From Acanthosepion esculentum (Eukaryota; Mollusca; Cephalopoda; Sepiida; Sepiidae): a stretch of 64,000 bases of DNA. Of this stretch, positions 19,666-30,189 are shown piece after piece (the stretch's first letter is position 1; every line of letters begins with the position of its first letter). The DNA lies in NCBI GenBank assembly GCA_964036315.1, contig OZ038485.1, forward strand, positions 97,694,360-97,758,359, written 5' to 3'. The notes beneath the pieces are model-generated. The model ran no database searches. It worked only from the letters and a program-made list of their open reading frames with translations, and was not told the DNA's origin. The position numbers were made by a program, and so were the translations under genes.

Positions 19666-20019
19666 AGGGAACCCAAAAGACACGCACATTTGCACACACA
19701 AGAGACATCATCTTGTGACTCAGTTCCACAAAGAAGCGGTTTCTGGGAAGCTGCTCCAGTGGAACTTACGTTTCACCGAGGGAGTTCGAAGGGAATGAGG
19801 GTGGTCCGTTACAGTGTGCGCAGCATGGCAGGTCATAACATAAATGCATACAAATATACATATTTATTTGGCGCAGGATGTAAATTATAGGATCATAATC
19901 GGTGAGGGTGGGACCTGCAACTCTTCCATTGCACTTAAAGCGGGAGTTTCAAAGTAAATCCCTGAAGCTTCAGGCATCTTTCTTTTTTTCTTTTTTTTTC
20001 TTTCTTTTTTTTTTTAAGC

Positions 20020-20565
20020 ATATCACCCCAAGCAAGGCTGGAAGGTATGGAGGAAGAGCAGGTAGGAGTGGTAAAGGAGAGGATGTGGAGAAAGATAGTG
20101 GATCGATCAAGGCAAGAGGGTTACAAAAGATTTGGAGCGAGAGCAGATACGAATGAAAGGGGAAAGGATGTGGAGAAGGGGAGTGGATAGATCAAGGCAA
20201 TTGGAGATGTCGATTGACGTTACACTTAAATAGTTGGAGATTGTATTTGTCAGGGAAACAGGAATAAGGAAGGGAGTTCCACAGGCGAGATATGCGAGAC
20301 ATGAAGCTATTGGAGTAGAAGAGACGTCTACATCTAACAGTTTCAAAGGTGAAGGGGTGGGAACGGGATGCCAGCCTCGTAGGACGTTTAAATTCATGAG
20401 ACCTAGGAACCAGCGAAAGCAACTCGTCGGGGCAATTACCGTGAAAGTATTTGTAAAAAAGACAGAGCGAGGCAACGTTGCGTCTATGAGAGAGCGACTG
20501 CAGACGAGATGACAGGTCAGGCCCAATTACATCTCCAAAGAGAAGTGCCAACGAAGACGGCAATG
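20020..20565 (-). pseudogene. LINE-A reverse transcriptase C-terminus, best-kept copy
   Basis: The minus-strand frame from 20563 to 20192 is open for 123 codons: 'VIGPDLSSRLQSLSHRRNV', 'CLFYKYFHGNCPDELLSL', HEFKRPTRLASRSHPF, 'RISRLWNSLPYSCFPDKYNL' and 'NVNRHLQLP'. The 3' UTR runs to about 20025, ending in 'tcaccccaagcaaggc' when read on plus, then a T/C-rich tail. 5' truncated, lacking the catalytic domain. Only minor divergence suggests fairly recent insertion. Confidence 0.85.
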
Positions 20566-20669
20566 TTTCATTCTACCACCCTTCATGCACGCGTTGTATC
20601 AATTTTTGCTATCGGATGGAGACTGATTAATATCAATGATTGACATATATACTTATTCAAAGAATAAGC

Positions 20670-21190
20670 ATCACTCCACCCGGTCTTTTGAACAAGTGTA
20701 GAGGTTTATCTCTTATTCCGGTTCCTTCTAAAGTCTACTTCAACTCTATATTTCTAATGTCTTCGCCAGAACTCTGAAATCTTTTTTACTATTTATTTAT
20801 TTAAATTTTTTCCTCGAAAGGAGTAGATAGGTTCGCCTATCGCCCGGTTCACATTTGTTCCCGGTCTTTTGAACAGGAGTAGAGGTTTATCCCTTGTTTC
20901 CTGTCTAGGATTGGGTTTCAGGTTCCTTCTAAAGTCTTCTTCAACACTATACTTCCAATGTCTCCGCCTAAACTCTGAAATTTTATTTACTAATTATTTT
21001 TTTTCTCCTCAATTGGGGTAGATAGGTATGCCTATCGCCCGGTTCACAGACTTCCCCAGTCTTTTGAACAGGAGTAGAGGTTAATCCCTTATTTCCTGTT
21101 TAGGATAGGTTTTCCGGTTTCTTCTAAAATATTTTCATTCTCTTTCACTCCCGGTAGCCCCTTGAGTTTTAGTGGCATTATCGCCTTGCT
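20670..21190 (+). repeat. SAT-G array, three units
   Basis: The landmark 'tcttttgaaca(a/g)' + 'gtagagg' recurs at about 20682, 20863 and 21058, giving spacings of about 181 and 195 bases. Each unit has 'gataggt(t/a)(c/t)gcctatcgccc' and 'ggttccttctaaagtcta'. The right end is the terminal module 'tggcattatcgccttgct'. Oriented opposite to the 2.6, 5.1 and 10.2 kb copies. Confidence 0.75.
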
Positions 21191-21194
21191 GGTA

Positions 21195-21810
21195 TGAATT
21201 GATTAAAAACAATGATGTCCATGTGTGTTGTGTGTGTGTGAGAATGAGTGAGAAATAGAAAAAGAGAAAGATAGAGAGAGTTTTGCTTTTCTCTTTTCTC
21301 AGCTTCTCTCTTTCCTTTTGGGATATTTTCCAACCTCACCATGGCAGCGGGATTTTTCACAAACTCCCTTAATGTCAGCTCCCACTCATCTTCTCCAAAC
21401 GCATGAGGGTAGATACAGAAATTACCCTGCTCCCTCGGTCATTTTGCTTTCTTTGGGCATCTGGGATTAAGCTGCCTCAGAAGCCCTTCTTAAGCGAAGT
21501 AGGGTGATGCTTCTTTGGCTGGATTATGTTTTAGAGGATCCCTTCAACTGAAGTATTATTATTATTATATTTTTGTGTGTGAATCTCTGGGGATAAACCT
21601 GGGATTTCGTCGGGAAAAGTCGTTTGTATCTCCGCATTTGTCAGTTTAATAGATGTACTAAGAAAAGAATAAAACAAAATCTTTTCATTACATTTTGAAC
21701 AGAATTCAAGCATTTGAAAATCATTTGTACGACATCGAAAAAAATCGTGGGATAAGGAATAAAACCTAGTAATGTTTTCTTTTCTTAATAATTGCTTATG
21801 GTAAAGTTTC
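21195..21810. other. No recognised feature
   Basis: A CT/GA-rich stretch and unassigned sequence. No shared repeat or gene identified. Confidence 0.4.
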
Positions 21811-21814
21811 CGTA

Positions 21815-22235
21815 TATGTCTATATTTCTGAGATGAGGTAATATGTACACTATTTACATTATTCGGCCTATTGTCCTCATCTTTGTCGCCATATTTATTA
21901 CAAAGTTTCGGCCGTTGTACACTCCAGCCTTCTTCAGGTGGTTGGAATGTCGAACTGAACCCTTTATTTCGCTCACTGGGGTAGACTGTTCTAGTTCCAC
22001 GTGCCATGTTTTAATGGATGTCAGTTGTCAGTTATCTCTTGTTAATTCCCTTCTCCAAGTTCTCCACCACCTTAACCAGGACACATGGCACAGTGGATAA
22101 AGGCGTTAGTTAGACCCAGTGACAGGACCCAAAGAGTGTGAGCTCAATAATCGTTTTATTTTATTTATTTATTTTGTTTTTTGTATTTTGTGGTCATGTA
22201 TCTTGGTTTGGGATAATAATTCTTCCAGGAAAGTA
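21815..22235 (+). mobile_element. FB-4, foldback family copy with tRNA-like 3' module
   Basis: Same layout as FB-2: 'tgtctatatttctgagatga', arm with 'tttcggccgttgtaca', tRNA-like 'tggcacagtggataaaggcg' ... 'agtgtgagctcaata', T-rich stretch, end 'gggataataattctt'. The shared end with FB-2 supports this as a natural 3' terminus. Confidence 0.8.
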
Positions 22236-22500
22236 GATATTGGGAAGAATCTGATGCACAGATTTATATTTTGATATGATTCAATAGCGGCGTTTTGAGA
22301 ATTTTCCCTCCAAATAAATTACTTTTTTAATAACTGTGGCATTTGCTTGGTCTAAGTTGTGGTAGAATTTACTTCGATGTATGACTAATGCATTTGATAA
22401 ATTGTTATGTATAAGGTCTCTTTTATGTTCGTAGAACTTTTTTTTTTTTGATTTCTGCAAGTTTCCCCAATGTATTTTGAGGAACAGTTCTGGCAATTTA
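22236..22500 (-). pseudogene. PLE relic, GIY-YIG region
   Basis: The minus-strand frame (22496-22281) reads 'GNLQKSKKKKFYEHKRDLIH', 'NNLSNALVIHRSKFYHNLDQ' and 'KKVIYLEGKFSKRRY', the middle of a PLE GIY-YIG domain (R...YEH..D...N...AL..H). It is open for about 70 codons. Confidence 0.65.
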
Positions 22501-22723
22501 TTTTGTATACGCCTGCTTCAGAATCATTGTTGTGGAAACAACAAAACGAGTGTTATTTATTATCTGGTTGTTATGTGATGCTGAAGAAACTAGTGACAGT
22601 AATACTGGGTGAATTAATAATAATTATAATTGTTATAATTATTTTATTATAATTATTTTTGAAATTATATTTAATTTTTATTTGTTTTTTATGGACACGA
22701 CAATATATCACACACATACACTA

Positions 22724-22840
<117 letters not shown>

Positions 22841-22984
22841 TGATTAAAAAGAACCAATGTCTGATTAATTTTTATTGTATTTTTCCAATTTTCGAATGTG
22901 CTATGTACTGGGATCGAAACTGTGTATAACCTGTCCGAAATTCATGTTTGTGCTGTTGTTGAAGTACTTTCGGCTATTTCAGTC

Positions 22985-23176
22985 ATTTTCAAGAACCAAT
23001 GTGGTGTCTGTGTTTTAATAAAACTTGTTTGGATGAATACTTACTGTCTAAATATGCTTTATTCAATATCTATCTGTATGTCTGTCTGTCTATCTATCTA
23101 TCTCTTTCTCTCTCTCTCGCTCTCTCTCTCTCTCTTTCTATATATATATCTATATATTCTTTCAGAAACGCACACG

Positions 23177-23206
<30 letters not shown>
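22985..23206 (+). repeat. PLE-like end (KTCLDEYLLSKY) fused to CT/CA/TA microsatellites
   Basis: Codons 'CFNKTCLDEYLLSKYA' near 23010-23060 repeat the PLE N-terminal-like block. From 23066 the sequence becomes (TATC)n, (CT)n, (CA)n and (TA)n. Confidence 0.5.
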
Positions 23207-23207
<1 letters not shown>

Positions 23208-23491
23208 TCTTTCAGAAACGTTTGTAATGTAAAGGTTCATTGCCTTATTACATGCACGCATGAGCACACACAAGCCCATTAATATAGACGCGAGAAACTT
23301 TTTGTTTTGTCATTGGTTCACAACTTCATTATTACAGTGATATCTTTAAATCTTACCTAGGTACCGCATAAGGCCGATGCCAAATGAGGAGATATTAGGT
23401 CAGAAAGATTGTCTTGCGATAATCTTCGTTTGGGAGGAAAGCATCATTGATATCACTGATGCTACATCCCTATATCCTTTTGCAAACCCCA

Positions 23492-23528
<37 letters not shown>
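23492..23528. repeat. (AAT)n
   Basis: AAT run preceding the first of two LINE-C ends. Confidence 0.95.
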
Positions 23529-23529
<1 letters not shown>

Positions 23530-23837
23530 TAACGATCTTGAAATAGAAATCTCAAAAATGTGACACATAAGGACATCAGTAATTCCAGTTATATTTCGAG
23601 CCCTCGGATTGATTGGAAAAGGTTTCGACAGGGATTCCTGGTAGCCCATGTCTTAAAGAAATACAACAAATTGTTCTCACGAGTACAGCCCACACCTTAT
23701 GAAGGGCATTATCTATGTAAAACATATGCTTTTTTGTGGGGTTTTTTAATTGGTCAGTGGAAAATGATACCATTTCTAACCTTAGGTCTCTGGGCGGGAC
23801 TCGGAAAGAAATGAGTACAAGCCAGAAATCAAAGGAA
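23529..23837 (+). pseudogene. LINE-C C-terminal relic, unit 1
   Basis: 'cttgaaatagaaatctcaaa' (LEIEIS), a GALGLIG-type block as 'cctcggattgattggaaaag', 'attcctggtagcccatgtct', then the 3' UTR with 'ccttaggtctctgggcggga' and 'gaaatgagtacaagccag'. Only about 80 codons of the ORF were present, and they are frame-broken. It is followed directly by (AAT)n. Confidence 0.7.
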
Positions 23838-23945
23838 ATAATAATAATAATAATAATAATAACAACAATAATAATAATAATAATAACAACAACAACAACA
23901 CCAACAACAACAACAACAACAATAATAATAATAATAACAATAATA
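23838..23945. repeat. (AAT)n/(AAC)n linker
   Basis: Trinucleotide tract between two LINE-C ends. Probably the 3' tail of unit 1 and also the target of unit 2. Confidence 0.95.
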
Positions 23946-24260
23946 ATCTTGAAATGGAAATCTCAATAATGTGGCACAAAAGGATAATTCCAATTATATT
24001 TGGAGCCCTCGGATTGATTGTAAAAGGTTCCGACAGGGATTCCTGGTACCTCATGCTTTAAAGAAATACAACAAATTGTTCTCACAAGAACAGCTTTACG
24101 CATTATGAAGAGCTTTCTATGTAAAATGTGATCTTAGGCTATTTTTGTTTTGTTTTTTTACAAGATATGATCAGTGGAAAATGTCATGAAGCCGTTTCTA
24201 ACCTTAGGTCTCTGGTTAGGGTCCGGACAGAAATGAGTACACACCAAAAATCAAAGGAAA
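23946..24260 (+). pseudogene. LINE-C C-terminal relic, unit 2
   Basis: Same content as unit 1 ('cttgaaatggaaatctcaat', 'gattgattgtaaaaggttcc', 'ccttaggtctctggttaggg', 'gaaatgagtacacaccaaaa') and the same 5' truncation point, ending in (AAAT)n-type sequence. Confidence 0.7.
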
Positions 24261-24261
24261 T

Positions 24262-25865
24262 AAATAAATAAGTAATTAAATAAAAATAATATGCCATGAT
24301 AAACACACAAAAAAAAAAGACTTATCAAATTTTGTTGCAAAAGAAGAGGTGACAGCTTTTGAAATAATTTAGTCGCCTACTCCTGTGTCGACCGGGATTA
24401 TCTTCCATTATTACGTTTTTGATAAACTTTCCTCCAACAGTTCAAATAGATTCTAACAACGCTTCACGTCTGTTTTATTTTCTATGTTAATGTCGTCATG
24501 GGTGCAGAAAAAAAATTATGCGTGAATCGAGTATCTTTTTTTCTCTATGGTGAAATGTCGTCTTAAGAAAAAAAAATGTTTTTATTTTTTTACCTTTACT
24601 TTTTTTTTCGTATTTTATTATTTTTAGAGATGGTCTAAAAATCGATTTTTTCTTTTTTTTTTAAAGTTAAAAACCATAATCGATAACTGTAGAAAACAAA
24701 AAAACAAAATTATTTGTTTCTTTTATCACATCAACATCAGTTATACTTTTTTTAAAACATCCTTTGTTCCCTACAATAAAAAAATGCCCCCCCACCAAAA
24801 AAAAAGGAAACAAACAAAAGAACACCTAAGCGAATCTGTAAAATTTATCTCTCCACCTACACAACTATGGATGAAAAGAAAGAAAGAAAAAAAAAAGACA
24901 GAAAGAAAAAAAAACACATAATTAAAGTAAAAACTAAGCAATATAAAAATATTTCTTCCTTCTTTAGAAAATGCAGAAAGAAAAGTATTAATCATCCAAT
25001 ACTATTCATTTCTATATTTCCCGACATTGGCGTTAACGTGTAACTTTTAAAAAAAATATGCTATCTGGCCTTCGTCCTTCTTTGCTAGCTTGACCAACGT
25101 TTAGCCACCATAATGGCGCGCCATGCAGAACCTATCACATCGCATAACCACTGCTGCTGTTTCTACAACTACTGCTACTACTACGGTCAGTTGTCAAACC
25201 AAATTGAGTGTCTCATGTTTCAACTCAGGAGACTGGCCGGTGAAGCTTATTATGAAGTCCTTTCCAAAAAGAGAAAAAAGAAATTAAAAATATATCAACT
25301 CACGGTTTCTTGGTACCAAGATATCATTTATATTTTATATATATCAATGTTGACTTAAATATCATTAAAGAGTTACTGGTAACTGCAAACGAAAATAATG
25401 ATTCATTTTTATGAATAGGAGACAATAATCTAATAAAGAAAAATTTCATCCAGGTTTGAGGTCAGTCAGTTCAGCAAATACTAAACTAAACAAACAAATG
25501 CAAATCTGTTTGTAATGTTAACAAGTAATGTTTGAAAAATAGTTATTTTAATGTTGTGGAAAGCAAAAGAAAATTTCATGAAATATTTCAAGAGAATTTT
25601 AATTGGATTAATTAAAACTTATTTTGTAAGTTTCCAGAAGGTGTTCTTTCCAAAGAGGAAACGGTTTATTTTTTCCGATACAATTTTTTCTTCTTTTTTT
25701 CCATACATATTCTTTTTTTTTTTTCACTTCTTTTTTTCCTACACCATTTTTATTTTATTTTTTCCTATACACTTTTTTCAACATCAGGTAATTTTAGTTG
25801 ATTTCTGTTTTGGGCTTTATTTCATGATTATTTAATGCTTAAAATAACCTTAATGAAAAATATAT
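24262..25865. other. Long A/T-rich stretch without recognised gene
   Basis: Poly-A/T-rich, with T-rich runs at 25690-25780. The small frame at 25113-25358 begins in balanced-composition sequence ('atggcgcgccatgcagaacc') but has no motif I recognise. I leave it uncalled. Confidence 0.4.
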
Positions 25866-25869
25866 TAAT

Positions 25870-26480
25870 TATTTCCCGTACTGTGTCATGTCAGAAAATA
25901 TTTCTCGTCAGAATCCATCTTGCACATTTATAAATCTACCATTTTTCTCTGCATTGAATACGGTTGCCATTCTTGGTCTGTACATCTCACTATTCTTGAC
26001 AAAATCCAAAGAAGGATATGTAATGTAATCGATTCTGACCAGTCATCACGACTTCAGTCACTTTCTCACCGATATTACATGGATTTCTACAAATATTCTC
26101 ATAGCAACTGCTCTAACGAGCTTTTTTCCATACTGCCCCGACTATATGAATTTAAACGGGCTACTAGATTGGCAACTAGGTCCCACACTTTTACTTTTGA
26201 AATAACTAAATGCAACCGCCACTTCTACTGCAGCAGTTCTTTTCTTACACTTCTCAGCTGTGGAATTCCCTTCCGTTTTCTTGCTTCCTTGATAACTACA
26301 ATCTTCAAAAATTTAAATGCAACTTCGATCGCCATCTTCTGTCTTCTTGAACTCTGTTCATTTTTTTTGTCCTTTCCTCAATCCTCCCTATTCTCACTTT
26401 TCTCTTTCACTTTCACTCCATGTAACCACCTGCGTACTAGTGGTATTACCACCTTGCTTGAGGTGAAACGACTAGAAAAT
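25870..26480 (+). pseudogene. LINE-A reverse transcriptase C-terminal relic
   Basis: Starts further upstream than most copies: 'LHIYKSTIFLCIEYGCHSWS', DKIQRRICNVIDSDQSSRL, YKYSHSNCSNELFS, 'LPRLYEFKRATRLATRSHTF', then a frame change near LSCGIPFRF (should be LWNSLP). The 3' UTR ends 'accttgcttgaggtgaaacg'. The frame stays open to 26591 only by chance. Confidence 0.8.
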
Positions 26481-26681
26481 GTTAATAAGTGTGGTGCGGG
26501 GGTGATCAACTTTGTAAGTTATTTTGTAGGCAGTGTATTTTTAGGTGATGTCATATGCGTAATTTTATTCTGTTATTTTTGGTTTGCATGAGAAAAGAAA
26601 AGCATGAAGCGAGGGTCATAGCCCTTGCTCCATGCTTAGAATATGCTTAGTTTTTGGACGAATCTGCGCCTTGTCATTCTT

Positions 26682-26683
<2 letters not shown>

Positions 26684-26712
<29 letters not shown>

Positions 26713-26804
26713 TAATAATAATAATGATAATAATGATGATAATAATAATAATAATAATGATGATAATAATGATGATAATAATAATAATAATAATAATGAT
26801 GATG

Positions 26805-26848
<44 letters not shown>

Positions 26849-26921
26849 GATAATAATGATGATAATAATAATAATAATAATGATGATAATAATGATGATA
26901 ATAATAATAATAATGATAATG

Positions 26922-26956
<35 letters not shown>

Positions 26957-27150
26957 AATAATGATGATGATGATGATGATAATAATGATGATGATGATGA
27001 TGATGATGATAATAATAATGATGATAATAATAATAATAATAATAATAATGATAATAATAATAATAATAATAATGATGATAATAATAATAATAATAATGAT
27101 GATAATAATAATGATAATAATGATGATGATAATAATGATAATAATAATAA
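26684..27150. repeat. 470-bp (AAT)n/(GAT)n tract
   Basis: Alternating AAT and GAT units without a single other base for about 465 positions. All three plus frames and two minus frames stay open, giving long Asn/Asp, Ile/Met or Tyr/His strings. None is a protein. It precedes a LINE-C end. Confidence 0.97.
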
Positions 27151-27475
27151 ATTTCAAAAATTTGGCAACCGAAGACATGAATATTTTCAGTTATAGTTGG
27201 AGCCCTCGGATTGATTGGAAAAGGTTTCGATAGACTCACTGATGGAATACCTGATATCCCAAGCCTTAAAGAAATACTAAAAATTGTACTCAAAAATACA
27301 GCTCACACATTGCGAAAGGCCTTATCTATGCAAAATGTGTATGATCCTAGGTTGTCTTCTTTTTTCTTTTTTTTTTTACAAAAATGCTCTGTGGAAAATA
27401 TCCTGATGCAATTTCTGACCTTAAGTCTCTGGTAGGGACCCGGAAGGAAATGAGTATAGAACAGAAATCAAAGGA
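27151..27475 (+). pseudogene. LINE-C C-terminal relic, unit 3
   Basis: 'gttggagccctcggattgat' (GALGLI), then the frame 'MIGKGFDRLTDGIPDIPSLK' and 'EILKIVLKNTAHTLRKALSM', a well-kept C-terminus ending near 27335, then the 3' UTR with 'ccttaagtctctggtaggga' and (AAT)n. Confidence 0.75.

Positions 27476-27530
<55 letters not shown>
27476..27530. repeat. (AAT)n linker
   Basis: AAT tract joining LINE-C units 3 and 4. Confidence 0.95.
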
Positions 27531-27531
<1 letters not shown>

Positions 27532-27808
27532 GGACCTGGAGATAGATTAACTGGATATGGGGAATAAAGACTTTTAATGTACCGATAGTAATCGGAGCTC
27601 TGGGCCTAGTGAGAAAAGAAATGGACACTTTTACCAACAGTGTCCCAGGTAATATCAACATACAAGTTGCCCAGAAAATCGCCCTACTAGGAATATCCCA
27701 TTTACTAAGAAAAGTGCTATCAGTTAAATAACAGTTCTCTTATAGGGCCTAAGGACCATAGTTTGGACCCGGATCTATAGGATACAAAGCAGGGAACATA
27801 ACACACAG
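27531..27808 (+). pseudogene. LINE-C C-terminal relic, unit 4 (subfamily 2)
   Basis: 'gtaatcggagctctgggcct', 'ttaccaacagtgtcccaggt', 'agaaaatcgccctactagga', then the 3' UTR 'ggcctaaggaccatagtt'. It differs from units 1-3 and matches the copy at 34.29-34.80 kb, so this is a second subfamily. Followed by (AAT)n to 27844. Confidence 0.7.
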
Positions 27809-27810
27809 AA

Positions 27811-27846
<36 letters not shown>

Positions 27847-28079
27847 TTGTATACTCGGCTTTTGTAATTAGTGGTCAGTCTCGTTCCCGAGAATTTTACC
27901 CTCGCAATATAGGACAGTCAATATCCGAAATTTTTACAAGACGATACATTAATAGCAAAATTTCAGGTTTTACCTTGTGGAAAGTTGAGGGGACTGAAAA
28001 TTTGGTCTTGTAAAAATATTCAGATCGTCTGCAAAAAAAAAAAAAAAAGAAAAAAAAGAATGCATATACAACATTTTTG

Positions 28080-28640
28080 TAACCAAGAAAATGTTGACGG
28101 GAATTTTACATTTATTTTTAGTCCAGTTTCTTATGAAAACTAATTTCAGATGGCAAAAAATCGACTTAGCAATAGAAGATTTCTTAATGATTCCTACTAC
28201 TTCAACTCAGACTTTTACTCAGGTTGTTAGTTGTACTCACATCTTGATACGTTGTGTTTTATTTATATATAGTGCACGGACATAGTAGTAAACACAAGAA
28301 TAGATGCGCATATTTAGCAGAAAAATGATTGTCTTTATTTGAATGTAAGTTTTTGGAAGACTATAACATAATAGCATAATAAGTATGCATGCTAAATCTT
28401 AATAACATAATAACTATGCATGCTAAATTTTAATAACATAATAACTATGCATACTAAATCTTAATAACTTAATAACTATACATGCTTAAAACTGAGACTT
28501 TAAATGCTATATAATTTTTATCTTTCTCTATAAATTATAAACTAAATTTCATTTTAAGTTGCTATCCAGTCAGTAGAGTCATTATATGTTATTAAAAATT
28601 TTGAATAAAAACGTGTTACTATTTTGTCTGAAACTGATTA
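28080..28640 (+). repeat. Segmental duplication, copy 1
   Basis: 28115-28360 ('ttactcaggttgttag', 'cttgatacgttgtgttttat', 'gcacggacatagtagtaaac') matches 29350-29585, and 28495-28620 ('ttttatctttctctataaat', 'gctatccagtcagtagag') matches 30205-30330. In between are three tandem 'ataactatgcatgctaaat' units. No ORF. Confidence 0.75.
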
Positions 28641-28789
28641 ATTAATAGAGTATGATCTTATTTCTCTGCTATAATTTTATTGATTCATTCATTTTCTACG
28701 GTTTATCAACCCTTTGCAGGTTATTTAAAGCCAAAAAATATTTTTTTATATTGTAAGAATTTTTTAAAGAACATAATGATTTAGTGATA

Positions 28790-28948
28790 CACGTTTTACT
28801 AATTAACCCATAGCTTAGGGGGAAAGACGCGAATTCATACCTTTCCAAATAGTATTTGCGCGTATGTGAATATAACGACGCCGCGTGGAATTGGGACACG
28901 GCTCTCCGGTTAACAATTTTAAGCCATTATTATTACATTACCCGCACA
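28790..28948 (-). mobile_element. SINE body attached to a 5S-derived head
   Basis: The minus strand has 'ggagagccgtgtcccaattc', 'gcgcaaatactatttggaaa', 'ggtatgaattcgcg' and 'cctaagctatgggttaatta'. The same landmarks in the same order occur in the tRNA-headed SINEs at 31545-31690 and 31825-31995. Confidence 0.6.
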
Positions 28949-29058
28949 TCCAAGCTTACAGCATTTGGTTACCCGTCTAGGTACTGACCAGGCACGACGT
29001 TGCTTAACTTCCGTGATCGTACGGGGGACCGGTATTTCAACGTGATATGGCGGTATGC
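28949..29058 (-). ncRNA. 5S rRNA-derived SINE head
   Basis: The minus strand from about 29058 reads 'gccatatcacgttgaaatac', 'ccgtacgatcacggaagtta', 'agcaacgtcgtgcctggtca', 'gtacctagacgggtaaccaa' and 'atgctgtaagc', matching eukaryotic 5S rRNA almost end to end, including the internal A-box and box C regions. The 3' end passes without a terminator T-run into SINE-body sequence, so this is a 5S-headed SINE (SINE3-like in layout) and not a 5S gene. Confidence 0.8.
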
Positions 29059-29340
29059 CTCCTATAATTTGAATCTGTGTAATTTGTCCATTTTACCAAA
29101 TCTTAATTTCAATAGAGTGTTAAGGTTTTTCTTCGCAAACTCTACAGACCTTTTAGTAATGTCTGCCCTAGTTGACTACAAACCACCAGAAAGATGCCAA
29201 TATGTGAAGGAAGAGATTTGTGGTTTGGTTACGAATAAGTATATCGAATCTCTTTTTAGAATGTTGTAAACTTCATTGTTGATCTTTGTTTACACATATT
29301 CTATGTACGTATCTTATTACATTGTGATATTGTGAAATTT
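29059..29340 (+). other. Unassigned sequence with short open frame
   Basis: A frame from 29000 to 29269 starts inside the antisense of the 5S-like head, so it is not a credible gene start. 'MSALVDYKPPERCQYV' is not a motif I recognise. Confidence 0.3.
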
Positions 29341-29631
29341 TTTAATCCAGATTTTTCTTCAGAATGCATTTTTCGTACGACAGAAAATAGACCATACGCA
29401 GAAAGATTTCCTTGTGATTCGTCTTACTATTTCGAATTGGCCTTTTACTCAGACTGGCTACTTGATACGTTATCTTTTATTTATACATAGCGCACGGACG
29501 TAATAATGAACACAAGAATATTTTTGAATATTTAACAAAATATTCGGCTTTATTTGAATGTGTGTTACTTGAAGGATATAAAATTTCTAGTAAATATATA
29601 AGCAGTAAAGATGAAGCATTGCAGATGAATA
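29341..29631 (+). repeat. Segmental duplication, copy 2 (left part)
   Basis: Matches 28115-28380 ('ttactcagactggctacttg', 'gcacggacgtaataatgaac', 'ttatttgaatgtgtgttact'). Continues at 30190-30340 after the FB-5 insertion. Confidence 0.75.
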
Positions 29632-30177
29632 TCTGTCTATATTTCTGAGATGAGGTGTTATGTACACTATTTACATTATTCGGACTATTGTCCTCATCTT
29701 TGTCGCCATATTTATTACAACGTTTCGGCCGTTGTACGCTCCAGCCTTCTTCAGGTGGTTGGAAAGTCGAACTGAACATCTGTCTATATTTCTGAGATGA
29801 GGTATTATGTACACTATTTACATTCTTCGGACTATTGTCCTCATCTTTTGTCGCCATATTTATTAAAACGTTTCGGCCGTTGTACGCTCCGGCCTTCTTC
29901 AGGTGGTTGGAATGTCGGACTGAACCCTTTATTTCGCTCACTGGGGTAGACTGTTCTAGTTCCACATGCCATGTTTAATGGATGTCAGTTATCAGTTATC
30001 TCCTGCTAATTCCCCTCTCCAAGTTCTCCACTGCCTTAACCGGGTATTGAACTCACACACTTTGGGTCTTGTCACTGGATCTAGCTAACGTCTTTACCCA
30101 CTGTGCCATGTGTCCTAAACGTTGTAATAAATATGGCGACAAAGATGAAGACAATAGTCCGAATAATGTAAATAGTG
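29632..30177 (+). mobile_element. FB-5, foldback insertion with 12-bp target-site duplication
   Basis: 'tgcagatgaata' at 29620-29631 is repeated at 30178-30189. Inside: a partial arm (29632-29776), a second full arm restarting with 'atctgtctatatttctgaga' at about 29780, the tRNA-like module in reverse orientation (about 30045-30115, 'attgaactcacacactttgg' ... 'cactgtgccatgtgtcct'), then a short reverse arm (30118-30177). The duplication flanks and the target being a duplicated segment make the boundaries firm. The restart suggests a template jump. Confidence 0.85.
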
Positions 30178-30189
30178 TGCAGATGAATA

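Noticed and set aside
20234..20512. Plus-strand 92-codon frame over the 20-kb LINE
   Set aside because: Antisense of the LINE-A C-terminus.
25113..25358. 81-codon frame starting atggcgcgccatgcag
   Set aside because: No motif, no neighbouring exon signs, ends in low-complexity lysine and A/T sequence; too weak to call.
26643..27293. Very long Asn/Asp, Ile/Met and Tyr/His reading frames
   Set aside because: All come from a (AAT)n/(GAT)n tract that is open in several frames; low-complexity artefacts, not proteins.
28949..29058. Functional 5S rRNA gene
   Set aside because: Clear substitutions, no terminator T-run, and direct continuation into SINE body sequence.
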